In this document: positions 9,359 to 19,200 of the stretch, one piece after another
How the letters are laid out: the number at the start of each line of letters is the position of its first letter
Numbering within the stretch: the first letter of the stretch is position 1
From: Streptomyces albiflavescens
Lineage (GTDB): Bacteria; Actinomycetota; Actinomycetes; Streptomycetales; Streptomycetaceae
Direction of reading: 5' to 3'
Assembly: GCF_014645835.1 (NCBI RefSeq)
Contig: NZ_BMMM01000001.1
Location: forward strand, 124,001 to 188,000
DNA: 64,000 nucleotides
Notes under the pieces: generated by a model
What the model saw: only the letters and a program-made list of their open reading frames with translations
The model's database searches: none
What the model was told of the DNA's origin: nothing
Position numbers and translations under genes: made by a program

Positions 9359-10300
9359 ATGGACACCACGCGCAACACTGTTCTTGAGGCGTGGATGGCC
9401 GAACGCGGCTACAGCTCCAACAGCCTTGCCGACGCTGTGAACACGGCTTTAGAGAGGCTGACCGGGCGGCCAGGCGGCCTCGACGGCTCATCGGTCCGGG
9501 CCTGGAAAGCAGGCCGGGTCACGTGGCCAAAGTCTGCTACCAGCAAGGCACTTGAGGACGTCACCGGACTACCCGCCATCGCTTTAGGGTTCGTGCCACG
9601 GGGCCGCCTTCGTCCACCCCAGCCCCACCGCAGCAGGAGGACCCCGACATGAAGCGCCGTACCCTCGTCGGCGGCATTGCGGCGGCTGCCGCCGCAGCAG
9701 CAGCCGCGCCCGGCACCGCGTCACCGCGCCGCATCGGCATGAGTGACGTCAACCGCCTCAACAAGCGCTTCGCCGAGATCATCGCCAGCGACCACCGCCA
9801 CGGCGGACAACTCGGCATCGAGCAGCGGGCCGCCGCCCTCGCCGACGAGGCGCTGAACCTCCAGAACGCGGGCAGCGCCACCCAGCGCGTACGCAGCAAC
9901 CTCTACGCCTCCGCAGCAGCCTTCCGCTCCTCGGCGATGTGGGCCGCCATCGACGGCCGACGCTACGACGTCGCCAAGGCGCACAGGCGTGAGGCCCAGG
10001 CCCTCGCCGAGATGTCCGGCGACCAGGCGATCAAGTTCCGCATCTGGAGTCACGCGGGAACCATGTGCCAGCACATGGGCCGCCCCGCCGACGCGCTCGC
10101 CGCCAACGCCGTCGCCCGCAACCTGCACCTCACCCGCCGAGACCCCTGTTCGCCTCCCTTGGCCTGGCCCGGCAGGCGGCCATCCACGGCGCGGCGCAGG
10201 ACCGCACCGGAACCCGCCCTTCCACGACATGGGAGATGCCCACCTCCCTCGCGGCCGCGGCGCAGCAGACCGGCAAGCCGGCCCGCGCCGGGGTGATCGC
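9359..10300 (+). pseudogene. Frameshifted HTH (XRE-like) regulator
   Basis: A Streptomyces-type regulator in at least three frames. 9359-9652 encodes an N-terminal DNA-binding part (97 residues, with SSVRAWKAGRVTWPKSATSK). A frame change near 9600 leads into 9649 onward, starting MKRRTLVGGIAAAAAAAAAA and continuing with a helical repeat region (SATQRVRSNLYASAAAFRSS). After LHLTRRDP near 10140 homology continues in a third frame (LFASLGLARQAAIHG) and then fades. The first two frames overlap at ATGA, so an alternative is two coupled genes with only the second one broken. The total length is below the family's usual 400 or so residues. Confidence 0.6.
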
Positions 10301-10516
10301 AGGCAGTGACTGGTGGGCCAGCGTCGGCACTTGTCTCGGCCTCAAGCGGGCTTGTCCTCAAGGCGATCTGGTTCGAGCCGTGGCTCGGCGTCGGCGTGCT
10401 GCTGGACGTGGGTGACATCATCGCGGTGGCATCCACCTGGCCCGACGCCGTCTGCTTAACCACCGCTCACAGCCCAGGTCATGCGGTGCCGCCGCCGCTC
10501 CACACGACAACACGCG

Positions 10517-10543
10517 GGCCCCGGGAAGTTCATTCCCGGGGCC
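10517..10543 (-). terminator. Hairpin terminator after the USP gene
   Basis: A perfect 11-bp stem (GGCCCCGGGAA and its complement) with a 5-nt loop lies 24 nt beyond the stop codon of the minus-strand USP gene at 10568-11491. There is no T-run, which is usual in streptomycetes. Confidence 0.75.
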
Positions 10544-10567
10544 GCACGAACCGTGCAGAGCGTGCGC

Positions 10568-11491
10568 TCAGTCGTGTGGGACCACCGCGACCGGCGCGGA
10601 GGCATGGTGCAGCACTGCTTGGGTCACCGCACCGACATGGCTGCCGAATGGCGTGTGACGCTTCCTGCGTCCGACGACGACCAGGGCCGCGTCACGGGAG
10701 GCGTCCACCAGATGGGAGCCCGCTCCGCCGATCACAGCCTGCTCGTTCACCTCGACGCCCGGGAACTTCCCGCGCCACGGCCGCAGCGCGTCGGTCAGCC
10801 TGCGCCGCACCTGCGCCGCCAGTTCGGCGTTGAGCTCAGGGTCGAGAGCACCGCCGTAGCCGTAGTAGTAGGGCGGCAGGGTCCAACCGTGGACGACGCG
10901 CAGGTTCGCCGCACGACGCGCAGCAGCGTCGAACGCGTACTCGATCACGGTGTCGTCGGGGTTCTCCAGGTCCAGCCCAAGCACGACGTCGCGGTACGGG
11001 GTAGCGGCGGACGCGATGCCGCCGGTGTCCGGCAGATGCTCGTTGTCGGCGCGCTCACCTGCGCGAACGAGGACGACCGGCCGCTCGGCGCGGGCCACGA
11101 CGCCCAGTGCGACGGAGCCGACCAGGAAACCGGCGACTCCGCTCAGTCCACGAGACCCGAGTACCAGCACCTCGGCTTCCTCAGCAGCGGCCAGAAGAGC
11201 GGGGACCGGCTGCTCCGCCACCTCGCTGGCGCTGATCCGCAGGTCGGCATAGCGGCGCGAGAGCACGGCCTCGGCCTCGTCCCGCACGCGCTTGGCCCAG
11301 CTGCGCTCGGTATCGATCGCTTCCGGTGGCAAGGAGACCCCGCCCAGCGGGGTGTACGTGTAGGGCTGCCATTTCCAGGCGTGTACGAGGCGCAGGGGCA
11401 GGCCGCGAAGCAGCGCCTCGCGGGCGGCCCAGTCTGCCGCGGCAAGGCTCTCGGGCGTGCCGTCCAAGCCGGTGGTGACGTTGCGGGGCAT
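10568..11491 (-). CDS. Universal stress protein, two UspA domains
   Basis: A 307-residue tandem USP. The first domain starts TTGLDGTPESLAAADWAARE and ends with the ATP-loop motif LVLGSRGLSGVAGFLVGSVA. The second runs from VVLGLDLENPDDTV to VVVGRRKRHTPFGSHVGAVT and ends in PVAVVPHD. Family members bind ATP and act in persistence and redox stress, and several are DosR-regulon members in mycobacteria. The start ATG at 11491 follows GAGAGAGGTACTTAC. A palindrome at 11574-11587 lies 83 nt upstream and a strong terminator follows, so it is probably a single-gene unit. Confidence 0.93.
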   Translation of the reverse strand: MPRNVTTGLDGTPESLAAADWAAREALLRGLPLRLVHAWKWQPYTYTPLGGVSLPPEAIDTERSWAKRVRDEAEAVLSRRYADLRISASEVAEQPVPALLAAAEEAEVLVLGSRGLSGVAGFLVGSVALGVVARAERPVVLVRAGERADNEHLPDTGGIASAATPYRDVVLGLDLENPDDTVIEYAFDAAARRAANLRVVHGWTLPPYYYGYGGALDPELNAELAAQVRRRLTDALRPWRGKFPGVEVNEQAVIGGAGSHLVDASRDAALVVVGRRKRHTPFGSHVGAVTQAVLHHASAPVAVVPHD

Positions 11492-11573
11492 GTAAGTACC
11501 TCTCTCAGGCGCGGATGCATTCGAGTCTCGCGGCCGGAGCCGTGCGACTGGAGAGGCCGCTGGTCCCCGGTTG

Positions 11574-11587
11574 GGGCCGACCGGCCC
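11574..11587. promoter_or_regulatory. Candidate DevR-box upstream of USP gene
   Basis: GGGCCGACCGGCCC, a near-perfect palindrome, lies 83 nt upstream of the USP start at 11491. It belongs to the motif family described in the findings. Confidence 0.55.
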
Positions 11588-11649
11588 ATGCGGTGGCACA
11601 CGGCCCGAGCCGGCACCATCCGTGGCCCATGGCCCGCAGCCACGCAAAC

Positions 11650-11681
11650 GGGGCGCCACCGCGTCATCGCGGTGGCGCCCC
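11650..11681 (-). terminator. Hairpin terminator after the DoxX-like gene
   Basis: A perfect 14-bp stem (GGGGCGCCACCGCG and its complement) with a TCAT loop lies 21 nt past the stop codon of the minus-strand gene at 11703-12326. It is one of the strongest hairpins in the window. Confidence 0.8.
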
Positions 11682-11702
11682 GATCCGGGCCGACTGGCTG
11701 TG

Positions 11703-12326
11703 TCAGAGCAGCCAGGGGTTGCGGCTGACGAACGGGATCCGCGCCCACACCTTGCCCAAACCCCAGGTGGCGCCCGCGCCCGCCGCCGCGAGGGCGATCA
11801 GGACCACCGCGTAGATGAGGTGATAGTCGACGAACGGGTTCGTCGACATGCTGAGCGAGCCGTCGGACAGATGCTTGGCCGGCGGCCACTCCGCGATCCA
11901 CATCAGCGCCATCATCGCGGTGCCCGCCACCGCGGCGAACCGCAGCGCGACACCGGACACGAGCGCCAGGCCGATACCGAGCAGGCCGAGCATGAACAGC
12001 CAGTCGGCCCAGCCCGCACCCGCCCAGTCGTGGAACGTGGACTCCATCGGACCCGCGGCGACACCGCTGAGGAAGCCCTTGGTCGGCGAGCCTCCGTCGA
12101 TCCAGCCCTTGCCAGATCCGGTCGCGTAGCCAAAACCGAATGTCTTGTCCAGGAAGGCCCACAGGAAGACGAACCCGGTCAACAGACGCAGGCCCGCGAA
12201 GACATACGAGCGGGTCGCCGTGACCGCCGCAGCCGCCGTCGCACCGGAAACGGACGCGGTGCCTGTCCTGCGAAATGACGGGAGGCGGAACCCCGTGTGC
12301 CGGTGGGGGTGCTCGTGGACTGCCAT
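11703..12326 (-). CDS. DoxX-like integral membrane protein
   Basis: A 207-residue membrane protein. After a basic N-terminal tail come about four hydrophobic segments: near residue 45 (GLRLLTGFVFLWAFLDKTFG), then around 115, 135 and 175. The glycine-rich segments and the first helix resemble DoxX/DoxD-family proteins, which have been linked to thiosulfate or redox processes in membranes. The ATG at 12326 is preferred over the ATG nine bases upstream because GGAAGGG abuts that upstream codon and is correctly spaced only for 12326. A candidate DevR-box lies at 12439-12453. The substrate and exact role are unknown. Confidence 0.8.
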   Translation of the reverse strand: MAVHEHPHRHTGFRLPSFRRTGTASVSGATAAAAVTATRSYVFAGLRLLTGFVFLWAFLDKTFGFGYATGSGKGWIDGGSPTKGFLSGVAAGPMESTFHDWAGAGWADWLFMLGLLGIGLALVSGVALRFAAVAGTAMMALMWIAEWPPAKHLSDGSLSMSTNPFVDYHLIYAVVLIALAAAGAGATWGLGKVWARIPFVSRNPWLL

Positions 12327-12438
12327 GATGCTCATCCCTTCCAGAAAGCCGTTTCGAGAGGACGTTCCGACTCTCGTTTCACCTCCAATGTCCCGCTGCG
12401 GCACGGGAGTTCAGAGGGTCTGCGGGGCCCTGACGATG

Positions 12439-12453
12439 AGGCCGAACGTCCCT
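12439..12453. promoter_or_regulatory. Candidate DevR-box upstream of DoxX-like gene
   Basis: AGGCCGAACGTCCCT, an imperfect palindrome of the recurring class, lies 113 nt upstream of the start at 12326. Confidence 0.4.
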
Positions 12454-12468
12454 CGGTGAAGGGCCCGG

Positions 12469-14856
12469 TCAGCTACCCCAGGTCCAGTCCGCTACCTCGG
12501 GCAGGTCGGTGCCACGTGCGCGGATCCAGTCGTGGTGGCGCAGCCGGGTGTCCTCCATCAACTGCCGTACGGGGGCGGCACGTACGGCCAGGCCCGGCAC
12601 GCGGTCGATGACGTCCATCACCAAGCGGTAGCGGTCCAGGTCGTTGCGGACCACCATGTCGAACGGAGTGGTCGTGGTGCCGATCTCCTTGTAGCCACGC
12701 ACGTGGAGATTCGCGTGGCCGGCCCGGCGGTAGGCCAGGCGGTGGATCAGCCACGGGTAGCCGTGGTACGCGAAGATCACCGGCTTGTCGCGGGTGAACA
12801 GTGCGTCGTACTCCGCGTCGGGCATGCCGTGCGGGTGCTCCTCGGCGGGCAGCAGCCGGGCCAGGTCGACGACGTTGACGACCCGCACGACCAGTGCCGG
12901 CAGATGTGTACGGAGCAACTGCGCGGCGGCCAGCACCTCCTGGGTGGGGACGTCGCCCGCGGCGGCGAGCACGACGTCCGGTTCCCGTTCACCGTTCTCC
13001 GTGCCGGCCCACTCCCAGATACCGGCGCCCCTGGCACAGTGGGCCCGGGCCTGGTCCATCGTGAGCCAGTCGAAGCAGGGCTGCTTGCCGGCGACCACGA
13101 CGTTGACGTAGTCGCGGCTGCGCAACACATGGTCGGCCACCGACAGCAGGGTATTGGCGTCCGGTGGCAGATAGACCCGTACGACCTCGGGGCTCTTGTT
13201 GAGTACGTGGTCCACGAACCCCGGGTCCTGGTGGGAGAAGCCGTTGTGGTCCTGGCGCCACACGTGCGAGGTCAACAGGTAGTTGAGGGAGGCGATGGGC
13301 GCGCGCCACGGCAGCCGCCGGGTGACGCGCAGCCATTTGATGTGCTGGTTGACCATCGAGTCGACGATGTGCACGAAGGCTTCGTAGCAGGAGAAGAGCC
13401 CGTGCCGGCCGGTGAGCAAATAGCCCTCCAGCCAGCCCTGGCAGAGGTGTTCGGAGAGAATTTCCATGACCCGGCCGTGCCGGTCCAGGTGTTCGTCCAC
13501 TTCCAGAGTCTGGGCCTGCCAGGCCTTGCCGCTCGCGTCGAAGACTGCCTGGAGCCGGTTGGAAGCCGTCTCATCCGGGCCAACGATCCGGAAGTCACGG
13601 CGCTCGCCGGTGGACTCCATGACATGCTCCAGCAGATCGCCGAGGACACGAGTCGGCTCGTGCAGGGTCGCACCGGGTTTGTCCACCGGGACGGCGTAGC
13701 GTTCCAGAGGCGGCAGCGGCAGCTCGCGCAGCAGGAGTCCGCCGTTGGCGTGTGGGGTGGCGCCCAGGCGCCGGGCGCCGTCGGGAACGCAGGCCAGCAC
13801 CTGCTCGCGGGGACGGCCGTGCTCGTCGAAGAGCTCCTGGGGCTTGTACGACCTGAGCCAGGTCTCCAGCTGCCGCAGGTGCTCCGGGTTGTCCCGCACG
13901 GCCGCCAGCGGGACCTGGTGGGCGCGCCAGGTTCCCTCCACAGGAAGGCCGTCGACCTCGGCCGGACCGGTCCAGCCCTTGGGGGTGCGCAGCACGATCA
14001 CCGGCCAGTGGGGCCGTTCGCGGATGCCCTCCTCGCGCGCGGTGCGTTGGATGAGCGCGATGCGGTCCAGGGCGTCGTCCATGGCGGCGGCCATGGCACG
14101 GTGCACCGTCATCGGGTCGTCGCCGGTGACGTGGATCGGCACGTGGCCGTATCCCCGCAAGAGTTCGTCGAGTTCGGGCTCGGGGAGCCGGGACAGCACC
14201 GTCGGATTGGCGATCTTGTATCCATTGAGGTGGAGGATCGGCAGGACCGCACCGTCGTGCACCGGGTCGAGGAACTTGTTCGAGTGCCAGGAGGCCGCCA
14301 GCGGGCCGGTCTCCGCCTCGCCGTCGCCGATCACGCAGGCAACGAGCAGATCCGGGTTGTCGACGGCGGCGCCGTACGCGTGTGAGAGGGAGTAGCCGAG
14401 TTCACCTCCCTCGTGGATGGAGCCGGGTGTCTCGGGCGCGACGTGGCTCGGCACGCCGCCCGGGAAGGAGAACTGTCGGAACAGCCGCGCCATGCCCGCC
14501 CCGTCGCGGCTCACATCCGGATAGGTCTCGCTGTAACTACCCTCCAACCAGGAGTTGGCCAGAACCGCGGGGCCACCGTGCCCGGGACCCCAGATGCACA
14601 GGGCGTCCTGACCGTGCGTCTTGATGACACGGTTGAGGTGGGTGTGGACCAGGTTCAGGCCCGGCGACGTGCCCCAGTGGCCGAGCAGTCGCGGCTTGAC
14701 GTGCTCCGCGCGCAACGGCTCGGTCAACAACGGGTTGGACATCAGGTAGATCTGACCGACCGCCAGATAGTTCGCGGCACGCCAGTGGGCGTCCAGGGCC
14801 TGCAGTTCCCCGTCCGTGATCGGGGCGGGCGCCTGCTGCGGTAGGACGTCGGGCAT
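12469..14856 (-). CDS. xfp: Phosphoketolase (xylulose-5-P/fructose-6-P)
   Basis: A 795-residue, full-length thiamine-diphosphate enzyme that splits xylulose-5-phosphate (or fructose-6-phosphate) with phosphate to acetyl phosphate. Family motifs include [35 protein letters not shown], the TPP site [20 protein letters not shown] and a C-terminal [14 protein letters not shown]. The start ATG at 14856 follows GGAGGGAATCCACC. A candidate DevR-box is 79 nt upstream. Acetyl phosphate made here could feed substrate-level ATP synthesis without oxygen; no acetate kinase gene is in the window, so that step would be encoded elsewhere (inference). Confidence 0.97.
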   Translation of the reverse strand: MPDVLPQQAPAPITDGELQALDAHWRAANYLAVGQIYLMSNPLLTEPLRAEHVKPRLLGHWGTSPGLNLVHTHLNRVIKTHGQDALCIWGPGHGGPAVLANSWLEGSYSETYPDVSRDGAGMARLFRQFSFPGGVPSHVAPETPGSIHEGGELGYSLSHAYGAAVDNPDLLVACVIGDGEAETGPLAASWHSNKFLDPVHDGAVLPILHLNGYKIANPTVLSRLPEPELDELLRGYGHVPIHVTGDDPMTVHRAMAAAMDDALDRIALIQRTAREEGIRERPHWPVIVLRTPKGWTGPAEVDGLPVEGTWRAHQVPLAAVRDNPEHLRQLETWLRSYKPQELFDEHGRPREQVLACVPDGARRLGATPHANGGLLLRELPLPPLERYAVPVDKPGATLHEPTRVLGDLLEHVMESTGERRDFRIVGPDETASNRLQAVFDASGKAWQAQTLEVDEHLDRHGRVMEILSEHLCQGWLEGYLLTGRHGLFSCYEAFVHIVDSMVNQHIKWLRVTRRLPWRAPIASLNYLLTSHVWRQDHNGFSHQDPGFVDHVLNKSPEVVRVYLPPDANTLLSVADHVLRSRDYVNVVVAGKQPCFDWLTMDQARAHCARGAGIWEWAGTENGEREPDVVLAAAGDVPTQEVLAAAQLLRTHLPALVVRVVNVVDLARLLPAEEHPHGMPDAEYDALFTRDKPVIFAYHGYPWLIHRLAYRRAGHANLHVRGYKEIGTTTTPFDMVVRNDLDRYRLVMDVIDRVPGLAVRAAPVRQLMEDTRLRHHDWIRARGTDLPEVADWTWGS

Positions 14857-14934
14857 GGTGGATTCCCTCCGGGTCGAAGTCACGTGCCGGTCCGCACTGA
14901 CCCCACCCTGCGTCCACCCGCCCTGCCGCGGACA

Positions 14935-14949
14935 GGGCCGGTCGGTCCC
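14935..14949. promoter_or_regulatory. Candidate DevR-box upstream of phosphoketolase
   Basis: GGGCCGGTCGGTCCC lies 79 nt upstream of the start codon at 14856. It has one mismatch to the palindrome and one extra central base. Confidence 0.5.
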
Positions 14950-15030
14950 GCTCAGGCCCCCTGGTGGGCCCATCCGTGGGCCTCCCGGCGAAGAGACGGG
15001 CCTTCGGCCCCGATCCGGGCCGTGATCGGT

Positions 15031-15876
15031 TCAGGAGCTCGGGCCGTCGCCCACCGCGACCGGGACCACCACCACCGGGCAGTGGGAGTGGTGCAACAAG
15101 GTGCGGGTCACAGAGCCCGGCCAGGGCCGGAGCCGACCGGGGCGGCGGTGCGCGGCGATGACGACGACATCGGCGTCGCGGGTCGCTTGGAGGAGCGCGT
15201 GCGCCGGGCCGGTACGGACCGTGCGGGTGTCGACGCCGACGTGTGGGTACCGCTCCCGCAGTTCTGCCACAGTGAAACGGGGCACCGCCTCCTCGCTCCG
15301 GGCGAGACGGACAGCCTCCACCTGGCCCGGGCTTGTGGCGGATACCAGTGCAGGCAGTTCGGGTGTGAGGTGCCGGTTCGTCCGTGCGTGCAGGACGTTC
15401 AGACTCACACTGCGGCGTTCGGCTTCCGCGAAGGCATACGCCGCCGCGTCGGCGTCGTTCTCGACACCAAGCAGCACCTTGCCGCATTCCCGCGACAGAT
15501 GGTCGCCTCGTACGACGAGCAGAGGGCTGCGTGTGTGTGCGGCCAGACGCAGGCTCACCGAGCCGAGCAAGCGGCCGGTGATGCCGCCGAGCCCACGGGT
15601 GCCGACGACGGTCAGATCGGCGCCCCGCCCTGCACGCAGCAATGCGTCCACGGCGCGGCCCTCGAAGGCCGAGGCCATGACCGGCAGATCGGGGCGCCGG
15701 TCGCGCACCCGTGAGACGGCGGCCGCCAGGACCGGTCCGGCCTCGTCCCGGTCGGGCACGGCGTACACCATGTGCAGGGCTGCGCCGCGCCGCTTCGCCT
15801 CTGCCGTGGCTCGGTCCAGCGCCCGCGTGGCGACCAGGGAGCCGTCCACTCCGACGACCACATGGTGAGCAGTCAT
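15031..15876 (-). CDS. Universal stress protein, third gene of the pfl operon
   Basis: A 281-residue two-domain USP, more divergent than the others. The N-terminus is VVVGVDGSLVATRALDRATA, the first ATP-loop is VVGTRGLGGITGRLLGSVSL, and the C-terminal motif is SVTRTLLHHSHCPVVVVPVA; the second domain has lost the canonical GxRG loop. It starts 37 nt after pflA on the same strand with GGGAGGGAACGGAA before the ATG, so it is probably co-transcribed with pflB-pflA. Its partner or target is unknown. Confidence 0.88.
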   Translation of the reverse strand: MTAHHVVVGVDGSLVATRALDRATAEAKRRGAALHMVYAVPDRDEAGPVLAAAVSRVRDRRPDLPVMASAFEGRAVDALLRAGRGADLTVVGTRGLGGITGRLLGSVSLRLAAHTRSPLLVVRGDHLSRECGKVLLGVENDADAAAYAFAEAERRSVSLNVLHARTNRHLTPELPALVSATSPGQVEAVRLARSEEAVPRFTVAELRERYPHVGVDTRTVRTGPAHALLQATRDADVVVIAAHRRPGRLRPWPGSVTRTLLHHSHCPVVVVPVAVGDGPSS

Positions 15877-15912
15877 TTCCGTTCCCTCCCGTACTCGGTT
15901 GCCCGTCTCTCG

Positions 15913-16650
15913 TCAAAGCGCCCGCAGGCCGTACTCCCTGAACTGCCCGCGCACGCGCGCGGCGAGATCCGGGTCCGGCACGGGCGTGTCGCGCAGCGGG
16001 AAGGGGATCCCCAGCGCGTCGTACTTGTGGGCGCCAAGTTTGTGGAACGGCAGGACGTCCACGCGTTGCACGTTGCGCAGTCCGGCCAGGAAGGCTCCGA
16101 GTCCAGCGACGGCTCTCTCGTCGTCGGTCCAGCCGGGGACCAGGACGTAGCGGATCCAGACCGGGGTCTCCAGCCGGTCCAGACGCGTGGCGAAGTTGAG
16201 GGTCGGGGCGAGCTCTCCGCCGGTCAGTTTCCGGTAGGTGCCGATGTCGAAGGACTTGATGTCCAGGAGCACCAGGTCGGTGTCGGCGAGCAGTTCGTCG
16301 GTGGCACGGGCGCCGAGGAAGCCCGAGGTATCCAGCGCGGTGTGCAGTCCGGACTCCTTGCAGCGACGCAACACCGCACCCGTGAAGGCCGGTTGCAGCA
16401 GCGGCTCGCCGCCGGTGATGGTCACTCCTCCCCCGGCCGTGGTGACGAAGGCCCGATACTTGTCGATCTCCGCCATCACCTCGTCGACGGTGGCCTCTCG
16501 CCCGTCGCGCATGTGCCAGGTGTCGGGGTTGGCACAGTAGAGGCAGCGCAGCGGGCAGCCGTTGACGAAGAGGGCGAACCGGGTCCCGGGACCGTCCACG
16601 CCGGTGGACAGGTCCCAGGAGTGGATCCGGCCGCTGGTCACGGTCTTCAC
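15913..16650 (-). CDS. pflA: Pyruvate formate-lyase activating enzyme
   Basis: A 245-residue radical SAM enzyme that installs the glycyl radical on PFL. The radical SAM cysteine motif is CPLRCLYC (residues about 32-39), followed by the SAM-binding GGEPLLQ and the family's [10 protein letters not shown]. The start overlaps the pflB stop by four bases (ATGA), showing translational coupling. The enzyme needs a reduced flavodoxin or ferredoxin; a flavodoxin-like protein is encoded at 45353-45862, but a link is only inferred. Confidence 0.95.
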   Translation of the reverse strand: MKTVTSGRIHSWDLSTGVDGPGTRFALFVNGCPLRCLYCANPDTWHMRDGREATVDEVMAEIDKYRAFVTTAGGGVTITGGEPLLQPAFTGAVLRRCKESGLHTALDTSGFLGARATDELLADTDLVLLDIKSFDIGTYRKLTGGELAPTLNFATRLDRLETPVWIRYVLVPGWTDDERAVAGLGAFLAGLRNVQRVDVLPFHKLGAHKYDALGIPFPLRDTPVPDPDLAARVRGQFREYGLRAL

Positions 16651-18896
16651 AGCGCTCCGTGGAAGGTGCGGCTGATCACGTCGAGCTGCTGCTCGCGCGT
16701 CAAGCGGACGAAATTGACGGCGTACCCGGAGACCCGGATGGTCAATTCCGGGTACTTCTCCGGGTGTTCCATCGCGTCCTCCAGCGTGGCCCGGTCCAGG
16801 ACGTTGACGTTCATGTGGAAGCCGCCCGAGGACACGTACGCGTCGAGGATGCCGACCAGGTTCCCGGCCCGCTCGACCGGATCGTGGCCCAACCCCTCCG
16901 GGGTGATCGTCGTGGTCAACGAGATGCCGTCACGTGCCTGCTCGTACGGGAGCTTGGCGACCGAGAGCGCGGAGGCGGCCACTCCGTGGCGGTCGCGGCC
17001 GTTCATGGGGTTCGCGCCGGGTGCGAAGGGCTGTCCGGCGCGCCGGCCGTCGGGGGTGTTGCCCGTGTGCTTGCCGTAGACGACGTTCGAGGTGATCGTC
17101 AGCACCGACTGGGTGTGCTCGGCGTTCCGGTAGGTGGGGTGCTCGCGGACCTTCGCCATGAAGGACTCGACCAGCCCGATCGCGATGGCGTCCGCGCGAT
17201 CGTCGTTGTTCCCGTACGCGGGCCACTCCCCCTCGGTCTCATAGTCCACAGCGAGCCCCGTGCTGTCCCGAATGACCCTCACCCGTGCGTACTTGACGGC
17301 GGACAGACTGTCCGCGGCGACCGACAGACCCGCGATGCCGCAGGCCATGAAGCGGTGCACCGGGTGGTCGTGCAGCGCCATCTCGATGCGCTCGTAGGCG
17401 TACTTGTCGTGCATGTAGTGGATGACGTTGAGCGTGTTGACATAGGTCGCCGCGAGCCAGTCCAGCATCCGGTCGTACGCCGCCGACAGTTCCTTGTACT
17501 CCAGGTACTCACCGGTCAGCGCGGGAGCCTCGGGAGCGATCTGCTCGCCGCTCATCTCGTCCCGGCCACCGTTGATCGCGTACAGCAGTGCCTTGGCGAG
17601 ATTGACCCGTGCCCCGAAGAACTGCATCTGCTTCCCCACCGCCATCGCCGACACACAGCAGGCGATCGCGGTGTCGTCGCCGGTGCGCGGGCGCATCAGC
17701 TCATCGGATTCGTACTGGACGGCGCTGGTGTCGATCGATGCCTGGGCGCAGAACTCCTTGAACCCAGACGGCAGTCGGGGCGACCACAGCACCGTCAGGT
17801 TGGGCTCGGGCGCGGGACCGAGGTTGTAGAGGGTCTGCAGGAAGCGGAAGGAGGTGCGGGTGACCAGCGGGCGGCCGTCCGCGCCGATGCCGCCGATGGA
17901 CTCCGTCACCCAGGTCGGGTCACCGGAGAACAGCGCGTCGTATTCGGGGGTGCGCAGGAAGCGTACGATCCGCAGCTTGATCACGAAGTCGTCGATCAGC
18001 TCTTGGGCACGGGACTCGTCGATCGAGCCCTCCTCCAGGTCGCGCTGCAGGTAGACGTCCAGGAAGGTGGAGGTGCGGCCCAGCGACATCGCGGCGCCGT
18101 TCTGCTCCTTCACCGCGGCAAGGAAGCCGAGGTAGAGCCACTGGACGGCCTCCTGGGCGGTGGCGGCGGGGCGGGAGACGTCGCAGCCGTAGGAGGTCGC
18201 CATCTCGTTGAGCTCACCCAGCGCCCGTATCTGCTCGGCGAGCTCCTCGCGGTCGCGGATGACATCCGCGCCGGAGGGCCGCTCGTCCAGCAGCGCCCGC
18301 TCGGCCCGCTTGGCCCTGATCAGCCGTGCCGTGCCGTAGAGTGCCACCCGCCGGTAGTCGCCGATGATCCGGCCGCGGCCGTAGGCGTCGGGCAGTCCGG
18401 TGATGATCCCGGCCTTACGGACGGCGCGCATCTCGGGGGTGTAGGCGTCGAAGACACCGTCGTTGTGGGTCTTGCGGTAGGTCCCAAACACGCGTGTGAC
18501 GAAAGGGTCGGCCTTGTAGCCGTACGCCTTCAGCCCGTTCTCGACCATCCGCAGTCCACCATTGGGCATGATCGCCCGCCTGAGCGGGGCGTCGGTCTGC
18601 AGGCCGACGATCAATTCCCGCTCACGGTCGATGAAGCCCGGCCGGTGCGAGGTGATGGTGGACGGAGTGCCGGGGTCGACATCCAGGATTCCCTTCCGCC
18701 GCTCCTCGGGGAACAGCGCACTGACCTTGCGCCAGACGGCAAGAGTGCGCCCCGTGGGACCGACCAGGAACGCCGAACCCCCTTCGTACGGTGTGTAGTT
18801 GGCCTGAATGAAGTCGCGCACGTCCACGCGGTCGCGCCAGCGCTCCCCCACGAACCCACGCCACACCGACGCTTCTATCGAGGCCACCGTCGTCAT
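16647..18896 (-). CDS. pflB: Pyruvate formate-lyase (formate acetyltransferase)
   Basis: A 749-residue glycyl radical enzyme that converts pyruvate and CoA to acetyl-CoA and formate. All catalytic elements are present: the adjacent cysteines Cys413-Cys414 in [12 protein letters not shown] and the radical Gly724 in RVSGYAVNF near the C-terminus. The ATG at 18896 is chosen over one 15 bases upstream because GGAGG lies eight bases before it. The radical form is cleaved by oxygen in known PFLs, so the enzyme is useful only under strict hypoxia, which is notable in a presumed obligate aerobe. A short pflB remnant lies at 40935-41042. Confidence 0.97.
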   Translation of the reverse strand: MTTVASIEASVWRGFVGERWRDRVDVRDFIQANYTPYEGGSAFLVGPTGRTLAVWRKVSALFPEERRKGILDVDPGTPSTITSHRPGFIDRERELIVGLQTDAPLRRAIMPNGGLRMVENGLKAYGYKADPFVTRVFGTYRKTHNDGVFDAYTPEMRAVRKAGIITGLPDAYGRGRIIGDYRRVALYGTARLIRAKRAERALLDERPSGADVIRDREELAEQIRALGELNEMATSYGCDVSRPAATAQEAVQWLYLGFLAAVKEQNGAAMSLGRTSTFLDVYLQRDLEEGSIDESRAQELIDDFVIKLRIVRFLRTPEYDALFSGDPTWVTESIGGIGADGRPLVTRTSFRFLQTLYNLGPAPEPNLTVLWSPRLPSGFKEFCAQASIDTSAVQYESDELMRPRTGDDTAIACCVSAMAVGKQMQFFGARVNLAKALLYAINGGRDEMSGEQIAPEAPALTGEYLEYKELSAAYDRMLDWLAATYVNTLNVIHYMHDKYAYERIEMALHDHPVHRFMACGIAGLSVAADSLSAVKYARVRVIRDSTGLAVDYETEGEWPAYGNNDDRADAIAIGLVESFMAKVREHPTYRNAEHTQSVLTITSNVVYGKHTGNTPDGRRAGQPFAPGANPMNGRDRHGVAASALSVAKLPYEQARDGISLTTTITPEGLGHDPVERAGNLVGILDAYVSSGGFHMNVNVLDRATLEDAMEHPEKYPELTIRVSGYAVNFVRLTREQQLDVISRTFHGAL

Positions 18897-18987
18897 CGCT
18901 TGCCTCCGCATACGTTCCCGACACCGTCCGCGGGATTCCTCGGACGTCTCCGGTTTCGATGCTTGTCCCCGGCAGCTACGGCGGACA

Positions 18988-19003
18988 GGGCCGTCGGGAG
19001 CCC
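18988..19003. promoter_or_regulatory. Candidate DevR-box upstream of pflB
   Basis: GGGCCGTCGGGAGCCC lies 92 nt upstream of the pflB start. It is a weaker copy with an expanded centre. Confidence 0.35.
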
Positions 19004-19065
19004 GGTGCGGCGCCGTACGGCCCCGTCACGAGCAGGTCCCCTGGGGCCGATGGGGACGAGTCGCT

Positions 19066-19081
19066 GGGGCCGTTCGGCCCC
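19066..19081. promoter_or_regulatory. Candidate DevR-box in the hmp promoter
   Basis: GGGGCCGTTCGGCCCC is palindromic except for its central TT. It lies 120 nt upstream of the flavohaemoglobin gene in the divergent pflB/hmp spacer, and is one of the two or three best copies in the window. Confidence 0.6.
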
Positions 19082-19200
19082 TCTTCGCCCGGTGCCGCGA
19101 AACGACGCCGAATCGCAGGCCGACGACTGCTACACAGAGACCGCCGCCCAGTCGACGCGGCCCCTTTGCTCTCTCATCCCCCCTTTTCCCGGGAGGCTTC

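Noticed and set aside
9359..9652. Treating the first part of the broken regulator as an independent 97-residue HTH protein
   Set aside because: The next frame continues the family sequence directly and further frameshifts follow, so one damaged gene explains the data better; the two-gene reading is kept as an alternative.
12532..14385. 617-codon plus-strand frame across the phosphoketolase gene
   Set aside because: It mirrors a complete phosphoketolase on the minus strand; its Val/His/Gly-rich translation is typical of an antisense shadow.
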